NCBI RefSeq assembly: GCF_034555965.1
Contig: NZ_JAYDCK010000002.1
Span: forward strand, 124,001 to 188,000
Reading direction: 5' to 3'
Length of the DNA stretch: 64,000 nucleotides
Source of the DNA: Aquicoccus sp. G2-2
GTDB taxonomy: Bacteria > Pseudomonadota > Alphaproteobacteria > Rhodobacterales > Rhodobacteraceae
Shown: in pieces, positions 34,775-44,558 of the stretch
How positions within the stretch are numbered: the first letter of the stretch is position 1
How the letters are laid out: the number at the start of each line of letters is the position of its first letter
Position numbers and translations under genes: made by a program
The notes under the pieces: generated by a model
Told to the model about the DNA's origin: nothing
The model's database searches: none
The model's input: the letters and a program-made list of their open reading frames with translations, nothing else

Positions 34775-34807
34775 GAAGGTGGCAGGAAATAGGGGGTCTT
34801 TCTTCGC

Positions 34808-35401
34808 ATGTCTCGTTCAAAACGTCTCACAGATGCGGACCGCATGGAGATCGTTCGCGAGGCTGCGGAAGGTGTGTCGACATCCGTGTTGGCGGAGCGG
34901 TTTGGAGTGTCGCCGCGGGCGATCCAGTATACGCTCAAAGCCGATGCCGAGCGCCAGACGGATGCTGCGATCCCGGTCTCAGCGGTCAGTGTGAAGGTCA
35001 CGGCTGCGGAGCTGGCGGCGCTCGATGAGGTCCTGGCGAAAGCGGGGATCGAGAGCCGGGCCGAGGGGCTGCGGCGGCTTATTCAGGCGGCCGGCGGGGT
35101 GTTCGTTCCGGACGCGCAGATGGCAGCCGAGATGGCGCGCTACCGCGCCTCGCTGCATGAGGTCGGCAATGGGGTCGCGCAGATCGCCAAGCAGATGACG
35201 CAGGCCAACCGGCGGGGGCAGGGGGCCGTGGGGGGCACGAGTGCCGAGTTCACCGAATTGCGCCTTGCGCAGATGCGCGGGCTGGCGCGGTTCATCCTCG
35301 ATTCTGCTGACGAGATCGATCTGCTCCTGCGCCGCCGTCGGGACGCGATGCAGCTCGAGGCCACAGCCGCCTTGAGGGAGTTTGCCCATGCGGCTGAATG
35401 A
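34808..35401 (+). CDS. MobC-like relaxosome accessory protein
   Basis: 197-aa protein. The N-terminal helix-turn-helix (RMEIVREAAEGVSTSVLAER, then FGVSPRAIQYTLKADAE) precedes a MobC-type region: VSVKVTAAELAALDEVLAKA, then RRLIQAAGGVF and VGNGVAQIAKQMTQANRRG. MobC proteins bind oriT and help the relaxase open the nic site. The predicted oriT lies directly upstream. The stop overlaps the relaxase start by 14 bp. The extra HTH N-terminus is longer than in classic MobC and may add self-repression at oriT. Intact. Confidence 0.8.
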   Translation: MSRSKRLTDADRMEIVREAAEGVSTSVLAERFGVSPRAIQYTLKADAERQTDAAIPVSAVSVKVTAAELAALDEVLAKAGIESRAEGLRRLIQAAGGVFVPDAQMAAEMARYRASLHEVGNGVAQIAKQMTQANRRGQGAVGGTSAEFTELRLAQMRGLARFILDSADEIDLLLRRRRDAMQLEATAALREFAHAAE

Positions 35402-37720
35402 TGCCGTCCATGCCGTCACGGGCGAGGTCTTCCGGGATGGCTGGAGCCGCGTCCGGGGCTCGATGCAAGGGCTTCACGTTGCCAAGCAGAGCCAGCTTAC
35501 GCGCGCGGCAGCAGGGCATCGGCCAGCGGTCTTCAAGGCGATCCGGGGCGGGGGTACGCATACTAAATCGCAGCTTGCAAACCAGCTCGATTACCTCACG
35601 ACCAAGTCCACCCATATCGTCGACAGTAGCGGGTTTCTGGATGGCAAGGCGAAGCTCGAGGTGGGTGACATCAAGGACCTGACCGAGCGCTTTGCCAAGC
35701 GGTGGGATGCGGGCTTCAAGCCCAAGCTCGGGCAGACCACCCACATGCTCATGTCCTTCCCCATCGGCACGCGGGGCGAGGATGTGCGCGACATCGCGAC
35801 GGATGTGGCGGAGCGCTTCTTCCAGACCGATGAGGGGCATTTCGACTACATCATCGCGGTCCATGAAGACCGCGATCATCCCCATGCGCATCTGGTGCTG
35901 AACCGCCGCTCGCAAGAAGGCGAGTTCTTTTTCCTCGGGCGCAACCATCGCTTCAACTATGACGATTTCCGCCTTGCCATGGTCGAGGAGGCGGAGAAGT
36001 ACGGTGTGCGGCTGGAGGCCACGCGCCGGGTGGATCGCGGGGTTGTGCATTACCCGGCCCGCACCAGCGAAGTTTATGCCGCGAAGGAAGAGGGTCGCGC
36101 ACCCCGCGCGCGGGAACGTGTGGGGACCGACCTGACCCGGACGCTGGCGGAAATCGCCAACACCAGAACTGTCTACCACTCGCTTGCTGCGGAGGCTTCG
36201 CGCGAAGCCCACGAGGATATTGCCGCGGCACTCTTCCGCGCGGGCGAGGTGCTGGCGCGCGGCGGGCAGGTGGACCGAACAGGAGATGTGTATATGGCAG
36301 AGGATCAGAGTTTCGAGGATCTGAGAAGCCTCTATGCGGAGAAGCTCGCGCGGGTGCAGGGCATGATCGCCGAGAAGTCCGACGCGGAACGTCCTGTGCT
36401 GGAAAAACGCCTCATCGAGATCCAGACGCAGGTCCAACACATGCAGCCTCTCGGTTTGCGATCATCCACGCTGTCAGAGACCCCTCGGAGGGCGGGATCT
36501 ATTCCGAGGCGAACATCGACACCAACCAGATTGAGCGTCTGGCCGAGCCCGACCTGAGATCGCGCATTGACGTCGCACTACGGGACACGGGCATCAGCAC
36601 ATCGCAAGTGGTGGCCCGAATCGAGACCGGCGCTTCGAATGCAGCGCTCGAACATCAATGGATCGCCAATGATCTCTCCAAAGTGGCTGAGGCGCGCGAT
36701 CTGAACCTTGAACGCCGCGCCGATCTGGAACAGGCGCGCGACATTCTCAACGATGTGCATGTCGAGCTTGGCACGCTGTTGGAGCGAGAGAACGTGCTAC
36801 GCCGGGATGGTGTCGTGGAAGCGGAACCTGTCAGCGAGCGGTTCCATTATCGCCGGGACGCGGTCCGGACGATGGAAGGGACAATCCGTCAGGAGATGCG
36901 CGCAGACGGCCTGACAGCGCAGCAGATCGAGGATCGGGACTGGGAGGTGGTCTCACGGGCAGAGCGCCGGATCGAGACCGAGCAGCGCGCGTATCTCGAA
37001 GCACACCCGGACCTGCTTGCACGCCCAGGTGATGTGATCGACCGGTCCCAGCCCTACAGGGAGACCATCACCGATGCGGTCCGCGCCAGAGAGATCACCC
37101 GCGAGGTCGACCGGATCATGGAGGGTCGCGACGTCCGCCCGCCCGTTGCAGATGCTGTCACGGATGACTTACGAGCGCGTTATCCGGACATGCCGTCCCA
37201 CCTCGCCCGTGGGCTCGGCGCGACCTACGCGGCCGTCGTCGAGATGCGCGACACGGAGGTCATCAATCAGGTCCGCCGAGAAACCGAGATGCGCGACAGG
37301 CTTGGGTCTGGCACGCGCGACGACATCCTCGCAACCCGCGATGAAACTGCGCCGCAATCTGAGCGTGCCGACCGCCTCGCAGATGAGATTGCGCGTGTCC
37401 TGGACCATGAGCGGGCAGGGGAGTTGTCCGCGCCCTTCGAGACGGAAGCCGATCGTGAGGCATTCCGCGAGGAGATCGCGCGGGTGCTGGATGACCGCCA
37501 ACTCGACCGGCTCACATCCGGCGATGCCGATGCGCTCGACAAGGTTCTCGAGGACCGCCTCGACCGGCTCTATGTCGCCAAGGTCTACCTGCAATCGGAT
37601 GCAGCGACGGCCAATACGGAGGCCTTGCGTCAGGTGGTCGATGATCTAGCCGACACCGAATACGAAAGACACCGCGCGACAGACGTGGATGGCGAGACCG
37701 AGCGGGGTCAGGTCCATTGA
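35388..37720 (+). pseudogene. Mobilization relaxase (VirD2/MobA-like), frameshifted
   Basis: PF03432-type relaxase, which nicks one strand at oriT and pilots it into the recipient. ATG 35388 has GAGGGAG upstream and overlaps mobC. The HEDRDHPHAHLVLN motif (residues 159-172) supplies the three metal-binding histidines, and KAIRGGGTHTKSQLANQLDY lies near residue 45. The first frame derails after MQPL at about 36452 and stops at 36557. One extra C there gives LRFAIIHAVRDPSEGGIYSE and a reading through to TGA 37718-37720, about 777 aa. The C-terminal half is a long charged helical region. Catalytic residues are before the break, so the split may be a sequence error or leave a short relaxase. Confidence 0.85.
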
Positions 37721-39729
37721 GCGTCTCCATGGGAAAAGCGCGGATCGCGACTGGTGTGCTTCTCGTCACGCTGGTGACCGGGGCCATGGGCTATACCATC
37801 GCCTCGGCGGTGCTCTCTTATCAGGATCTCGGCTTCGGGGCCGAGATCGACTTCGCCTATATCGCGCAGAACTACATGGCGATCCTCGATCGCCGCCCGG
37901 AGGACGCGCAACTTATTCACCTGATCATCGGCAGCTTCGCGGCCGCCGGTCTGATGCTGAGCCTCGCCCTTTCAGGCTCGGCCCTGACACGCTTTGGCCA
38001 GACCCATTGGCAGACCGCGCGCGAGATGAAAGCCAACGGGTTTTTCGGGGCGCCCGGGACCGGGTTCATCCTTGGCAAGTTGGGGCCGCCGGGCTCCCGC
38101 GCGAAGTACATCTGCTCGAAGGTCTTCCCCCATGCGCTGATCGTGGCGCCCACGGGCCGCGGCAAGACCACGGGCTTCGTCATTCCGAACCTGCTGACCT
38201 GGCAAGGCTCCGCCGTGACGCTCGATGTGAAGGGCGAATGCTTTGAGGCCACGGCCCGGCATCGCGCAGCCCAAGGCGACAAGGTCTATCGCTTTGCCCC
38301 CACCGATTGGGAGGGCAAGCGCACGCATCGCTACAACCCGCTCCTGCGCATCTTTGAGCTGAAAGATCCTGCGCGCCAGCAGATGGAATTGCAGCTCCTG
38401 GCGACGCTCTTCCTGCAAAGCGACAATGACCGGGTGCAGGGGCTGCTCAAGGGCGGGATCGATCTCTTTGTGGCAGCAGGCCTGCTGGCGTTCCAGCGCA
38501 AGCGTCCGACCTTGGGCGAGATCTACCGCATCGCGGCCTCCGGTGGGAACAAGCAGAAGGAATACTTCGCGCGGGGCCACGAGGTGGACAACAGGGCCGC
38601 CAAGCTGATCTTCACGCGGCTGGCCTCGACCAACAACGACACGCTGACCTCATACGTCTCGCTCCTGATGACCTCAGGGCTCGATCAATGGCAGAACCCG
38701 GCCATCGATGAGGCGACGTCCGTGTCGGACTTTGATTTCCGCACGATCCGCAAGAAGCCCTTTTCGGTCTATCTCGTGGTCCAGCCGCTGATGGTGAAGC
38801 CGCTCGCGCCGCTGATCCGGCTGTTTTTCTCCGACCTGCTCTCGGCCATGCAGGAAAAGGATCCCGGGCCAGACGAGCCGTGGCCAGTGATGATCATGCT
38901 CGACGAATTCAACCGTCTCGGCAAGATGCCCATCGTGGTCGAGAGCATCGAGACCCTGCGGACCTATCGCGGGCATTTGGCCGTGGTCACGCAAACCATC
39001 CCCGCCCTCGATGAAATCTACGGCGAGAACACCCGCCGCGCTCTGCAAGGCAACGCGGGCGTAAAACTCTATCTGACGCCTTCGGATGAAAAAACCGTCG
39101 AAGAGCTCAGCAAGGCGGTCGGTAAGACCACGAAAACCGTCATCACGCGATCCCAGTCTATCGGCAAGAACCCCTTCGAGGGCCGCAGCCAGTCGACCCG
39201 GACCGAAGAAAGCTCCTTGCTCCCTGAAGACGAGGCGCGCCGCCTGCCGCTCGACGAGATCGTCATGGTCATCGACGCGCAAATGCCGGTCCGTGCAAAG
39301 CGGATCCAATATTTTGACGACCGGCTGTTCAAGGCGATCCACGCGGCACAGACGGGCGAGCTGCCGTTTCCGAAGCCGGGAGGCGGGGAACCTCAGAGCA
39401 CGCTGCCGCTGAGTGTCCGCGCGATGCCGATGACACCGCCACCGGACGGGTCAGGCGGACGCGAGGCCGACGTTGAGGTCGCACGCCAGGCTGCTGATGG
39501 CCAATCGTCAGGGCAAACCGATGTCGCCCGAAAGAAGACTGCGCCTGTCGTTCAAGCCGTTATCGCCGAGGAACAGCGACAGATGGAAATGGATTTTGGG
39601 GGCCAGGTTGCGGAGGCCGAGATAGTGGGCGTGGATGATGAGGCGCAGATGCGCTCTGCTGTCGATGGCTTGGACGACATGGAAGCGATGCTGCAGGAGG
39701 GGAAACGCGAAAAGCTGGTTGCTCGATAG
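37717..39729 (+). CDS. Type IV coupling protein (VirD4/TraG-like)
   Basis: 670-aa T4CP that links the relaxosome to a type IV secretion channel. Two N-terminal membrane segments (GVLLVTLVTGAMGYTIASAV and IIGSFAAAGLMLSLALSG) precede the cytoplasmic ATPase: Walker A LIVAPTGRGKTTGF (near 145) and Walker B VMIMLDEFNRLGKM. RTYRGHLAVVTQTIPALDEI is typical. The C-terminal tail is long and acidic. The start TTG 37717 overlaps the relaxase stop; ATG 37729 is an alternative. Intact. No virB/trb genes follow, so the channel must come from elsewhere in the cell or lie outside the window. Confidence 0.9.
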   Translation: MSVSMGKARIATGVLLVTLVTGAMGYTIASAVLSYQDLGFGAEIDFAYIAQNYMAILDRRPEDAQLIHLIIGSFAAAGLMLSLALSGSALTRFGQTHWQTAREMKANGFFGAPGTGFILGKLGPPGSRAKYICSKVFPHALIVAPTGRGKTTGFVIPNLLTWQGSAVTLDVKGECFEATARHRAAQGDKVYRFAPTDWEGKRTHRYNPLLRIFELKDPARQQMELQLLATLFLQSDNDRVQGLLKGGIDLFVAAGLLAFQRKRPTLGEIYRIAASGGNKQKEYFARGHEVDNRAAKLIFTRLASTNNDTLTSYVSLLMTSGLDQWQNPAIDEATSVSDFDFRTIRKKPFSVYLVVQPLMVKPLAPLIRLFFSDLLSAMQEKDPGPDEPWPVMIMLDEFNRLGKMPIVVESIETLRTYRGHLAVVTQTIPALDEIYGENTRRALQGNAGVKLYLTPSDEKTVEELSKAVGKTTKTVITRSQSIGKNPFEGRSQSTRTEESSLLPEDEARRLPLDEIVMVIDAQMPVRAKRIQYFDDRLFKAIHAAQTGELPFPKPGGGEPQSTLPLSVRAMPMTPPPDGSGGREADVEVARQAADGQSSGQTDVARKKTAPVVQAVIAEEQRQMEMDFGGQVAEAEIVGVDDEAQMRSAVDGLDDMEAMLQEGKREKLVAR

Positions 39730-39862
39730 CGTGGTGGGCATGGCCCGTGGCCGAAAAGCAGAAGTTCGCTGCATAAGCGCGATAATTTGACTGCGTATCA
39801 AAAACCAGACATCTCAGCGCGCCTGATTTTGCTTCAATAGTCTGTGCATTGGGAACAGGTGC

Positions 39863-40768
39863 CTACCCGACCCACTCTGCCCGATTTCCCAGATGCCAAA
39901 TCAGGAAGTCGATAAAAATTCGCGTCTTTGGGGTGAGCACGTTCGAGCGCGGATAAACCAGCCATAGCACTGAATCGTCGTTCAGCCTCCAAGCCGGCAA
40001 GATCCGGACAAGCTGCCCCGAAAGAAGCTCATCAGACACACTCCAAAGCGAGTTGATCGATACGCCCGCCCCAGCGAGGGTCGCTTCGCGTTGCGCATCG
40101 CCGTCTTCTACAATAATGCGGCAATTCATAGTGGTCGGATCAAGGCGCACTGTTTCGCCGTTTGGGCCGATCAACTCTCGCCGCTCAAGATCAGCCCAAG
40201 CGATCAAGTGATGGCCTTGCAGAGCGCTCGGCCCGTTCGGCATTCCATGGGCCTTTAGATAGCTGGGCGACGCGCAAAGCACGCGAGTGTCATCGGCCAA
40301 TTTGCGGCCCTTTAAGCTGCTATCGGTCAGGGGTGCGCTGCGCAGGGCGAGATCGAAACTGCCCTCAATCGCGTCAACACGCGTGTCCGACAGCCGCAGG
40401 TCCAGCGTCAGATCGGGATAAAGCGCGTGAAATTCGGGCAGGAGCGGCATGATGTGCCGTTGCGCGAAGCTGCTTGGTGCTGCAAATCGCAAAATCCCCT
40501 TAGGCCCGGTTTCGCTGCCGCCGAGGGCCGCTTTGGCGGCATCTGCCTGCGCCAAGATTTCCCGCGCGTAGGGTAGGAAGTCCGAGCCATCGAGAGATAG
40601 GGACACTTTTCGCGTCGTTCGTCGCAATAGCTCTACGCCAAGCTCTTGTTCCAGTTTAGCCAGCCGTGCGCTGGCGACAGCTGGTGCAAGCCCAAGTGCC
40701 CGCCCCGCGGCGGAAATGTTCAGGCGTTCGGCAGCCATGACGAAGAGGCGTAGGTTGTCAGTATCCAC
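39863..40768 (-). CDS. LysR-family transcriptional regulator
   Basis: About 301 aa from GTG 40768 (VDTDNLRLFVMAAERLNISA); a longer start at 40798 is possible. The winged HTH is complete (ISAAGRALGLAPAVASARLA, LEQELGVELLRRTTRKVSL) and the periplasmic-binding-like effector domain is intact (GILRFAAPSSFAQRHIMPLL). It is divergently transcribed from the alcohol dehydrogenase gene, 98 bp away, the classical arrangement for a LysR regulator controlling its neighbour. The effector is unknown. Confidence 0.88.
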   Translation of the reverse strand: MDTDNLRLFVMAAERLNISAAGRALGLAPAVASARLAKLEQELGVELLRRTTRKVSLSLDGSDFLPYAREILAQADAAKAALGGSETGPKGILRFAAPSSFAQRHIMPLLPEFHALYPDLTLDLRLSDTRVDAIEGSFDLALRSAPLTDSSLKGRKLADDTRVLCASPSYLKAHGMPNGPSALQGHHLIAWADLERRELIGPNGETVRLDPTTMNCRIIVEDGDAQREATLAGAGVSINSLWSVSDELLSGQLVRILPAWRLNDDSVLWLVYPRSNVLTPKTRIFIDFLIWHLGNRAEWVG

Positions 40769-40866
40769 CGATATTATATCCAGAATCCGAATAATCAAAT
40801 CCGAAAACTGCCAGTTTCGTAGAATTACGCAAGAGATATATTCAAGCCAACGGCAAACGAAGGACG

Positions 40867-41868
40867 ATGAAAATGAAAGCTATCGGATATAACGAAGCGG
40901 GCAGTGCGGACAATCTCGCCGTGGTCGAGGTCGAGCGCCCCGTGATCGGGCCGGGCGATCTGCTGGTCGCGGTCAAAGGCATCTCGGTCAACCCGGTGGA
41001 CGTCAAGCTGCGTGCTGCGGTGCAGCCGGATGACCCGCCACGCGTCTTGGGATTTGATGCAGCCGGGGTTGTTGCAGAAATCGGCGATGCGGTGACTGGC
41101 TACAAGGTCGGCGACGAGGTTTATTATGCCGGGGACGTGACTCGCACGGGCACAAACGCCGAATTCCACGCTGTCGACGAACGGATCGTCGGGCGCAAAC
41201 CTGCCACCCTTGATTTTACCGAGGCAGCCGGGCTGCCCCTAACTTCGATCACCGCATGGGAGATGCTGTTTGATGCCTTCCGCCTAACCGAAGGCGGTGG
41301 AGAGGGCAAAACACTGCTTGTTATCGGCGGAGCCGGCGGGGTGGGGTCGATCCTGATCCAACTGGCCAAAGCGCTGACCGGTCTCACAGTTATCGCCACA
41401 GCTTCACGGCCGGAGACGCAAGATTGGGTGCGCAAAATGGGCGCTGATCACGTGGTGGACCATCGCGGCGATCTTGCCGTGCAGGTGGCTGACCTTGGGC
41501 TTGTCCCCAGCTACGTTGCGGCCTTGACCGCAACCGATCAGCATTGGGATGCGATCGTGAATTTGATTGCCCCACGCGGCCAGATCGCGTTGATCGACGA
41601 CCCCGATGCGCTGGATATCAAAGCGGCGAAACCCAAGGCGCTGAGCATCCACTGGGAGTTCATGTTCACCCGCTCAATGTTCGGCGCTGAGGATATCGGC
41701 GCACAGCGTGACCTCTTGGACCGTGTTGCAGAGATGATCGACGTCGGCACTCTCCAGTCCACCATGACAGAACGCGGCGGAGCGCTGACCGCTGAAGCGC
41801 TGCGTGCCGTGCATCTGCGGCAAGAAAGCGGCCGTGTGATCGGCAAACAGGTTCTTGGCGGGTTTTAA
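40867..41868 (+). CDS. Zinc-type alcohol dehydrogenase / quinone oxidoreductase family protein
   Basis: 333-aa MDR-superfamily NAD(P)H-dependent oxidoreductase. The GroES-like N-terminal half has [30 protein letters not shown] and [12 protein letters not shown]. The Rossmann half has [20 protein letters not shown], then DHVVDHRGD. No structural-zinc Cys cluster is seen, so it belongs to the zinc-free ZADH/quinone-reductase-like branch, which reduces enones, quinones or similar electrophiles. SD GAAGGACG. It is the first gene of a + strand set with an LLM oxidoreductase and an SDR and is divergent from the LysR gene, which probably regulates it. Confidence 0.85.
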   Translation: MKMKAIGYNEAGSADNLAVVEVERPVIGPGDLLVAVKGISVNPVDVKLRAAVQPDDPPRVLGFDAAGVVAEIGDAVTGYKVGDEVYYAGDVTRTGTNAEFHAVDERIVGRKPATLDFTEAAGLPLTSITAWEMLFDAFRLTEGGGEGKTLLVIGGAGGVGSILIQLAKALTGLTVIATASRPETQDWVRKMGADHVVDHRGDLAVQVADLGLVPSYVAALTATDQHWDAIVNLIAPRGQIALIDDPDALDIKAAKPKALSIHWEFMFTRSMFGAEDIGAQRDLLDRVAEMIDVGTLQSTMTERGGALTAEALRAVHLRQESGRVIGKQVLGGF

Positions 41869-41892
41869 GAACGGCCAAAGAGGAGGTCAAAG

Positions 41893-42861
41893 ATGTTGGA
41901 TGAGCCGCAACTCAAAGCATTCCAAAGCCTCAACCGGGCTTATGATTCCACCTTCAGACCGGGGCAGCTCAGCCTCGGCCTTGTGCTGCCGCTGGAGGCG
42001 TATCCGCACAGCGCGGTGCCCGACTTGGCAGGTCATTTAGAGCGCGCCCGGCTGGCGGACGACCTTGGTTTCTCGGCTCTCTGGCTGCGGGATGTGCCGT
42101 TTAACGTGCCCTCTTTCGGGGATGCTGGACAGGTCTTCGATCCTTTCGTCTATCTTGGTGCGCTGGCAGCCTCTACGCGCAAAATCGGGCTTGGGGTTGC
42201 GAGCATCGTTCTGCCGTTGCGCCATCCAGCTCATGTGGCCAAGGCTTCCGCCTCGGCGGATGCGCTCTCTGGCGGGCGGGTGCTGCTGGGCGTCGCTTCA
42301 GGGGACCGGCCTGAAGAATATCCTGCGCTGAACATGAGCTTTGATGATCGCGGCGCGCGCTTCCGCGACAGTGTCGACTATATCCGCGCCATGGCCGAGC
42401 CATATCCCCATCGTAACACCACGCATGGCAGTCTTTCCGGTGCGATGGACATGCTTCCCAAGCCCACGGGAGGGCGGTTGCCCCTTCTGATCACCGGTGG
42501 CAGTCAGCAATCGCCGGATTGGGTCGCGCGAAACGGCGATGGTTGGATGAGCTATCCGCGCGACGCGGCAGCACAGAGCCGCGTGGTCACCGCATATCGC
42601 CAGCGGGTCGCCGATGCGGGGCTGTCCGACAAGCCGGTGATGCAATCGCTTTACGTAGATCTCGTTGCGCAGGCGGATGCGCCACCCCGTCCTATCCATC
42701 TGGGGTTTCGGTCGGGCACAGATCACCTGCGGCGCTACTTATTGCAGATCCGCAATCAGGGCATCAATCACGTCGCCCTAAACCTGCGCTTCAATGGTTC
42801 GGATATTGAAGACACCATGCATAGATTGGCAGAGGACATCCTGCCGGACTTCCAAACTTGA
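41893..42861 (+). CDS. LLM-class flavin-dependent oxidoreductase
   Basis: 322-aa luciferase-like monooxygenase-fold protein. LGLVLPLEAYPHSAVPDLAG, HLERARLADDLGFSALWLRD and LGVASIVLPLRHPAHVAKAS are typical of the TIGR03571-type LLM subgroup. ASADALSGGRVLLGVASGDR is the family's flavin-proximal motif. It uses reduced flavin to oxidise a small substrate, unknown here. SD AGAGGAGG lies before the ATG. It lies 24 bp after the dehydrogenase gene and 9 bp before the SDR gene, so all three are probably one transcript under the LysR regulator. Confidence 0.85.
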   Translation: MLDEPQLKAFQSLNRAYDSTFRPGQLSLGLVLPLEAYPHSAVPDLAGHLERARLADDLGFSALWLRDVPFNVPSFGDAGQVFDPFVYLGALAASTRKIGLGVASIVLPLRHPAHVAKASASADALSGGRVLLGVASGDRPEEYPALNMSFDDRGARFRDSVDYIRAMAEPYPHRNTTHGSLSGAMDMLPKPTGGRLPLLITGGSQQSPDWVARNGDGWMSYPRDAAAQSRVVTAYRQRVADAGLSDKPVMQSLYVDLVAQADAPPRPIHLGFRSGTDHLRRYLLQIRNQGINHVALNLRFNGSDIEDTMHRLAEDILPDFQT

Positions 42862-42870
42862 GGAGACCCC

Positions 42871-43677
42871 GTGTCCAAAAAGATCCTGATCACCGGCGCG
42901 ACCGATGGTATCGGCCTGCTGACGGCAAAGACACTTGCGCAAGAGGGCCACACTGTTCTTTTGCACGGCCGGAGCGCCGCCAAGCTGGAGGCTGCTGCAA
43001 AGGAGGTGGGCGGCGCACCCGAGACCTATTGCGCCGACCTCTCGCGTCTGGACGCGGTCAACGCGCTGGCCGAGGAGATTCGGACAAATCAAAATCGGAT
43101 CGATGTGCTGATCAACAACGCAGGCGTTCTCAAGACCGGCGCGGCTCGCACAGCAGAGGGCCTCGATCTCCGATTTGTCGTCAACACGTTCGCGCCTTAC
43201 CTGCTGACCCAGCAGCTACTGCCGATCATCCCCAACGATGGCCGCGTGGTGAACCTGTCGTCGGCAGCGCAAGCCCCCGTGGATATTGATGCGATGCGCG
43301 GCAAGCGCGCGCTTGGACATATGGAGGCCTATGCCCAAAGCAAGCTGGCCATCACCATCTGGACGCAAGAGCTGGCGCGCGCCAATCCGGATGGGCCCGC
43401 TTTTATCGCAGTGAACCCCGGCTCTCTGCTGGCCTCGAAGATGGTCAAGGAAGGCTTTGGCATCGCAGGCAACGATCTTTCCATCGGCGCTGACATCCTG
43501 CGCCGCGCTGCGCTGTCCGATGACTTTGCCGCCGCCTCGGGGCGCTACTACGACAATGACGCAGGTCAGTTCGCGTCGCCGCATCAAGAGGCGGCGAACG
43601 CGGCCAAAGTTGCGGAGATCGTCACGGCGATAGAGGACATCATCTCAGTAGGGTTACAGGAGAACGGTCATAACTGA
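42871..43677 (+). CDS. Short-chain dehydrogenase/reductase
   Basis: 268-aa SDR starting at GTG 42871 (SD GAGGAGA). The NAD(P) motif is ILITGATDGIGLLTAKTLA, with INNAGVL following. The catalytic residues are Ser in VVNLSSAAQ and YAQSK (Tyr and Lys). The closest type is retinol-dehydrogenase or oxidoreductase-like classical SDRs. The stop at 43677 lies 10 bp before the next ATG. It probably works on the product of the flavin oxidoreductase or dehydrogenase beside it. Intact. Confidence 0.87.
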   Translation: MSKKILITGATDGIGLLTAKTLAQEGHTVLLHGRSAAKLEAAAKEVGGAPETYCADLSRLDAVNALAEEIRTNQNRIDVLINNAGVLKTGAARTAEGLDLRFVVNTFAPYLLTQQLLPIIPNDGRVVNLSSAAQAPVDIDAMRGKRALGHMEAYAQSKLAITIWTQELARANPDGPAFIAVNPGSLLASKMVKEGFGIAGNDLSIGADILRRAALSDDFAAASGRYYDNDAGQFASPHQEAANAAKVAEIVTAIEDIISVGLQENGHN

Positions 43678-43687
43678 TCTGGAAATC

Positions 43688-44053
43688 ATGAAACGCGACG
43701 TGATTGCCTTCTACGAGATGATGTTCAATGAAAGCCGCCCGCGTGAGGCAATTGAGCGATCCGCGGGCGAGGAATACATCCAGCACAATCCGCACGTGGC
43801 CAACGGACGTCAGGGGTTCATTGAATATTTCGAGCGTATGGCCGCCGAATATCCGGACAAGCGGGTCGAAGTGAAACGCGCTTTTGCCGAGGGTCGTCAC
43901 GTCATTTTGCATTGTCATCAAATCTGGCCAGACGGATTGGAATATGCGGGGATCGACATCTTCAGGCTGGATGAATCGGGCAAAATCGTGGAGCATTGGG
44001 ACGTGCTTCAGGAACTTCCAGAGACCAGCGCCCATGACAATGGCATGTTCTGA
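43688..44053 (+). CDS. SnoaL-like / NTF2-fold protein
   Basis: 121-aa cone-shaped alpha-beta barrel protein. It opens MKRDVIAFYEMMFNESRPRE and has YIQHNPHVANGRQGFIEYFE, the SnoaL-like His-Asn-Pro motif. It continues VILHCHQIWPDGLEYAGIDI and FRLDESGKIVEHWDVLQELP, a very typical ending. Members act as cyclases, isomerases or hydrolases of small molecules; the substrate is unknown. It lies 10 bp after the SDR gene and is likely in the same operon. The SD is weak, so translation is probably coupled. Confidence 0.8.
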   Translation: MKRDVIAFYEMMFNESRPREAIERSAGEEYIQHNPHVANGRQGFIEYFERMAAEYPDKRVEVKRAFAEGRHVILHCHQIWPDGLEYAGIDIFRLDESGKIVEHWDVLQELPETSAHDNGMF

Positions 44054-44124
44054 GCGGCCAATTCGACTGCTTGTCGGTGAGGCCACCCGGCTATGATCTG
44101 GCAAAATTTGGTGAAGGGGAAAAG

Positions 44125-44535
44125 ATGCCGGAAGTTGTAAAAACGGCTGGCGAAATGATTGCAGGTATGACGCCCAGGCTTACACAGGGCAATTTTGTGT
44201 TCATCACGGCTACTGATCCCGCTCACATTGAGGAACTCTCGCCCCAAGCTATTTCGACGTTCAAGGAAGACGAAGGGATGTCGCTGATCGTTCCTGTTGA
44301 AATGGCCGAAGCAGCCGGCTTGGATGCCGCGCACTCGATGCGGTGCATAACCCTGAACGTGTATTCGTCGCTGGAAGGCGTCGGGCTTACGGCTGCGGTC
44401 TCAACCGCACTTGGAGAGGCGGGCATTCCTTGCAACATGGTCGCCGCTTATCACCATGATCACGTATTTGTTCCGACGGACAAGGCTGCGAAGGCAATGG
44501 ACATCTTGGATCGACTCCAATCTCGGGCCAATTGA
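44125..44535 (+). CDS. ACT-domain protein
   Basis: 136-aa protein from ATG 44125 (SD GAAGGGG); the frame is open upstream, but without a comparable site. A first segment reads MIAGMTPRLTQGNFVFITAT. A later ACT-like domain reads MRCITLNVYSSLEGVGLTAA, then AGIPCNMVAAYHHDHVFVPT and AKAMDILDRL. Proteins of this type are small ligand-binding regulators of unknown partner. It follows the SnoaL-like gene on the same strand with a 71-bp gap and converges with the dehydrogenase gene on the minus strand. Confidence 0.8.
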   Translation: MPEVVKTAGEMIAGMTPRLTQGNFVFITATDPAHIEELSPQAISTFKEDEGMSLIVPVEMAEAAGLDAAHSMRCITLNVYSSLEGVGLTAAVSTALGEAGIPCNMVAAYHHDHVFVPTDKAAKAMDILDRLQSRAN

Positions 44536-44558
44536 CGCCACTGCTTCGCTTGTTGCCG

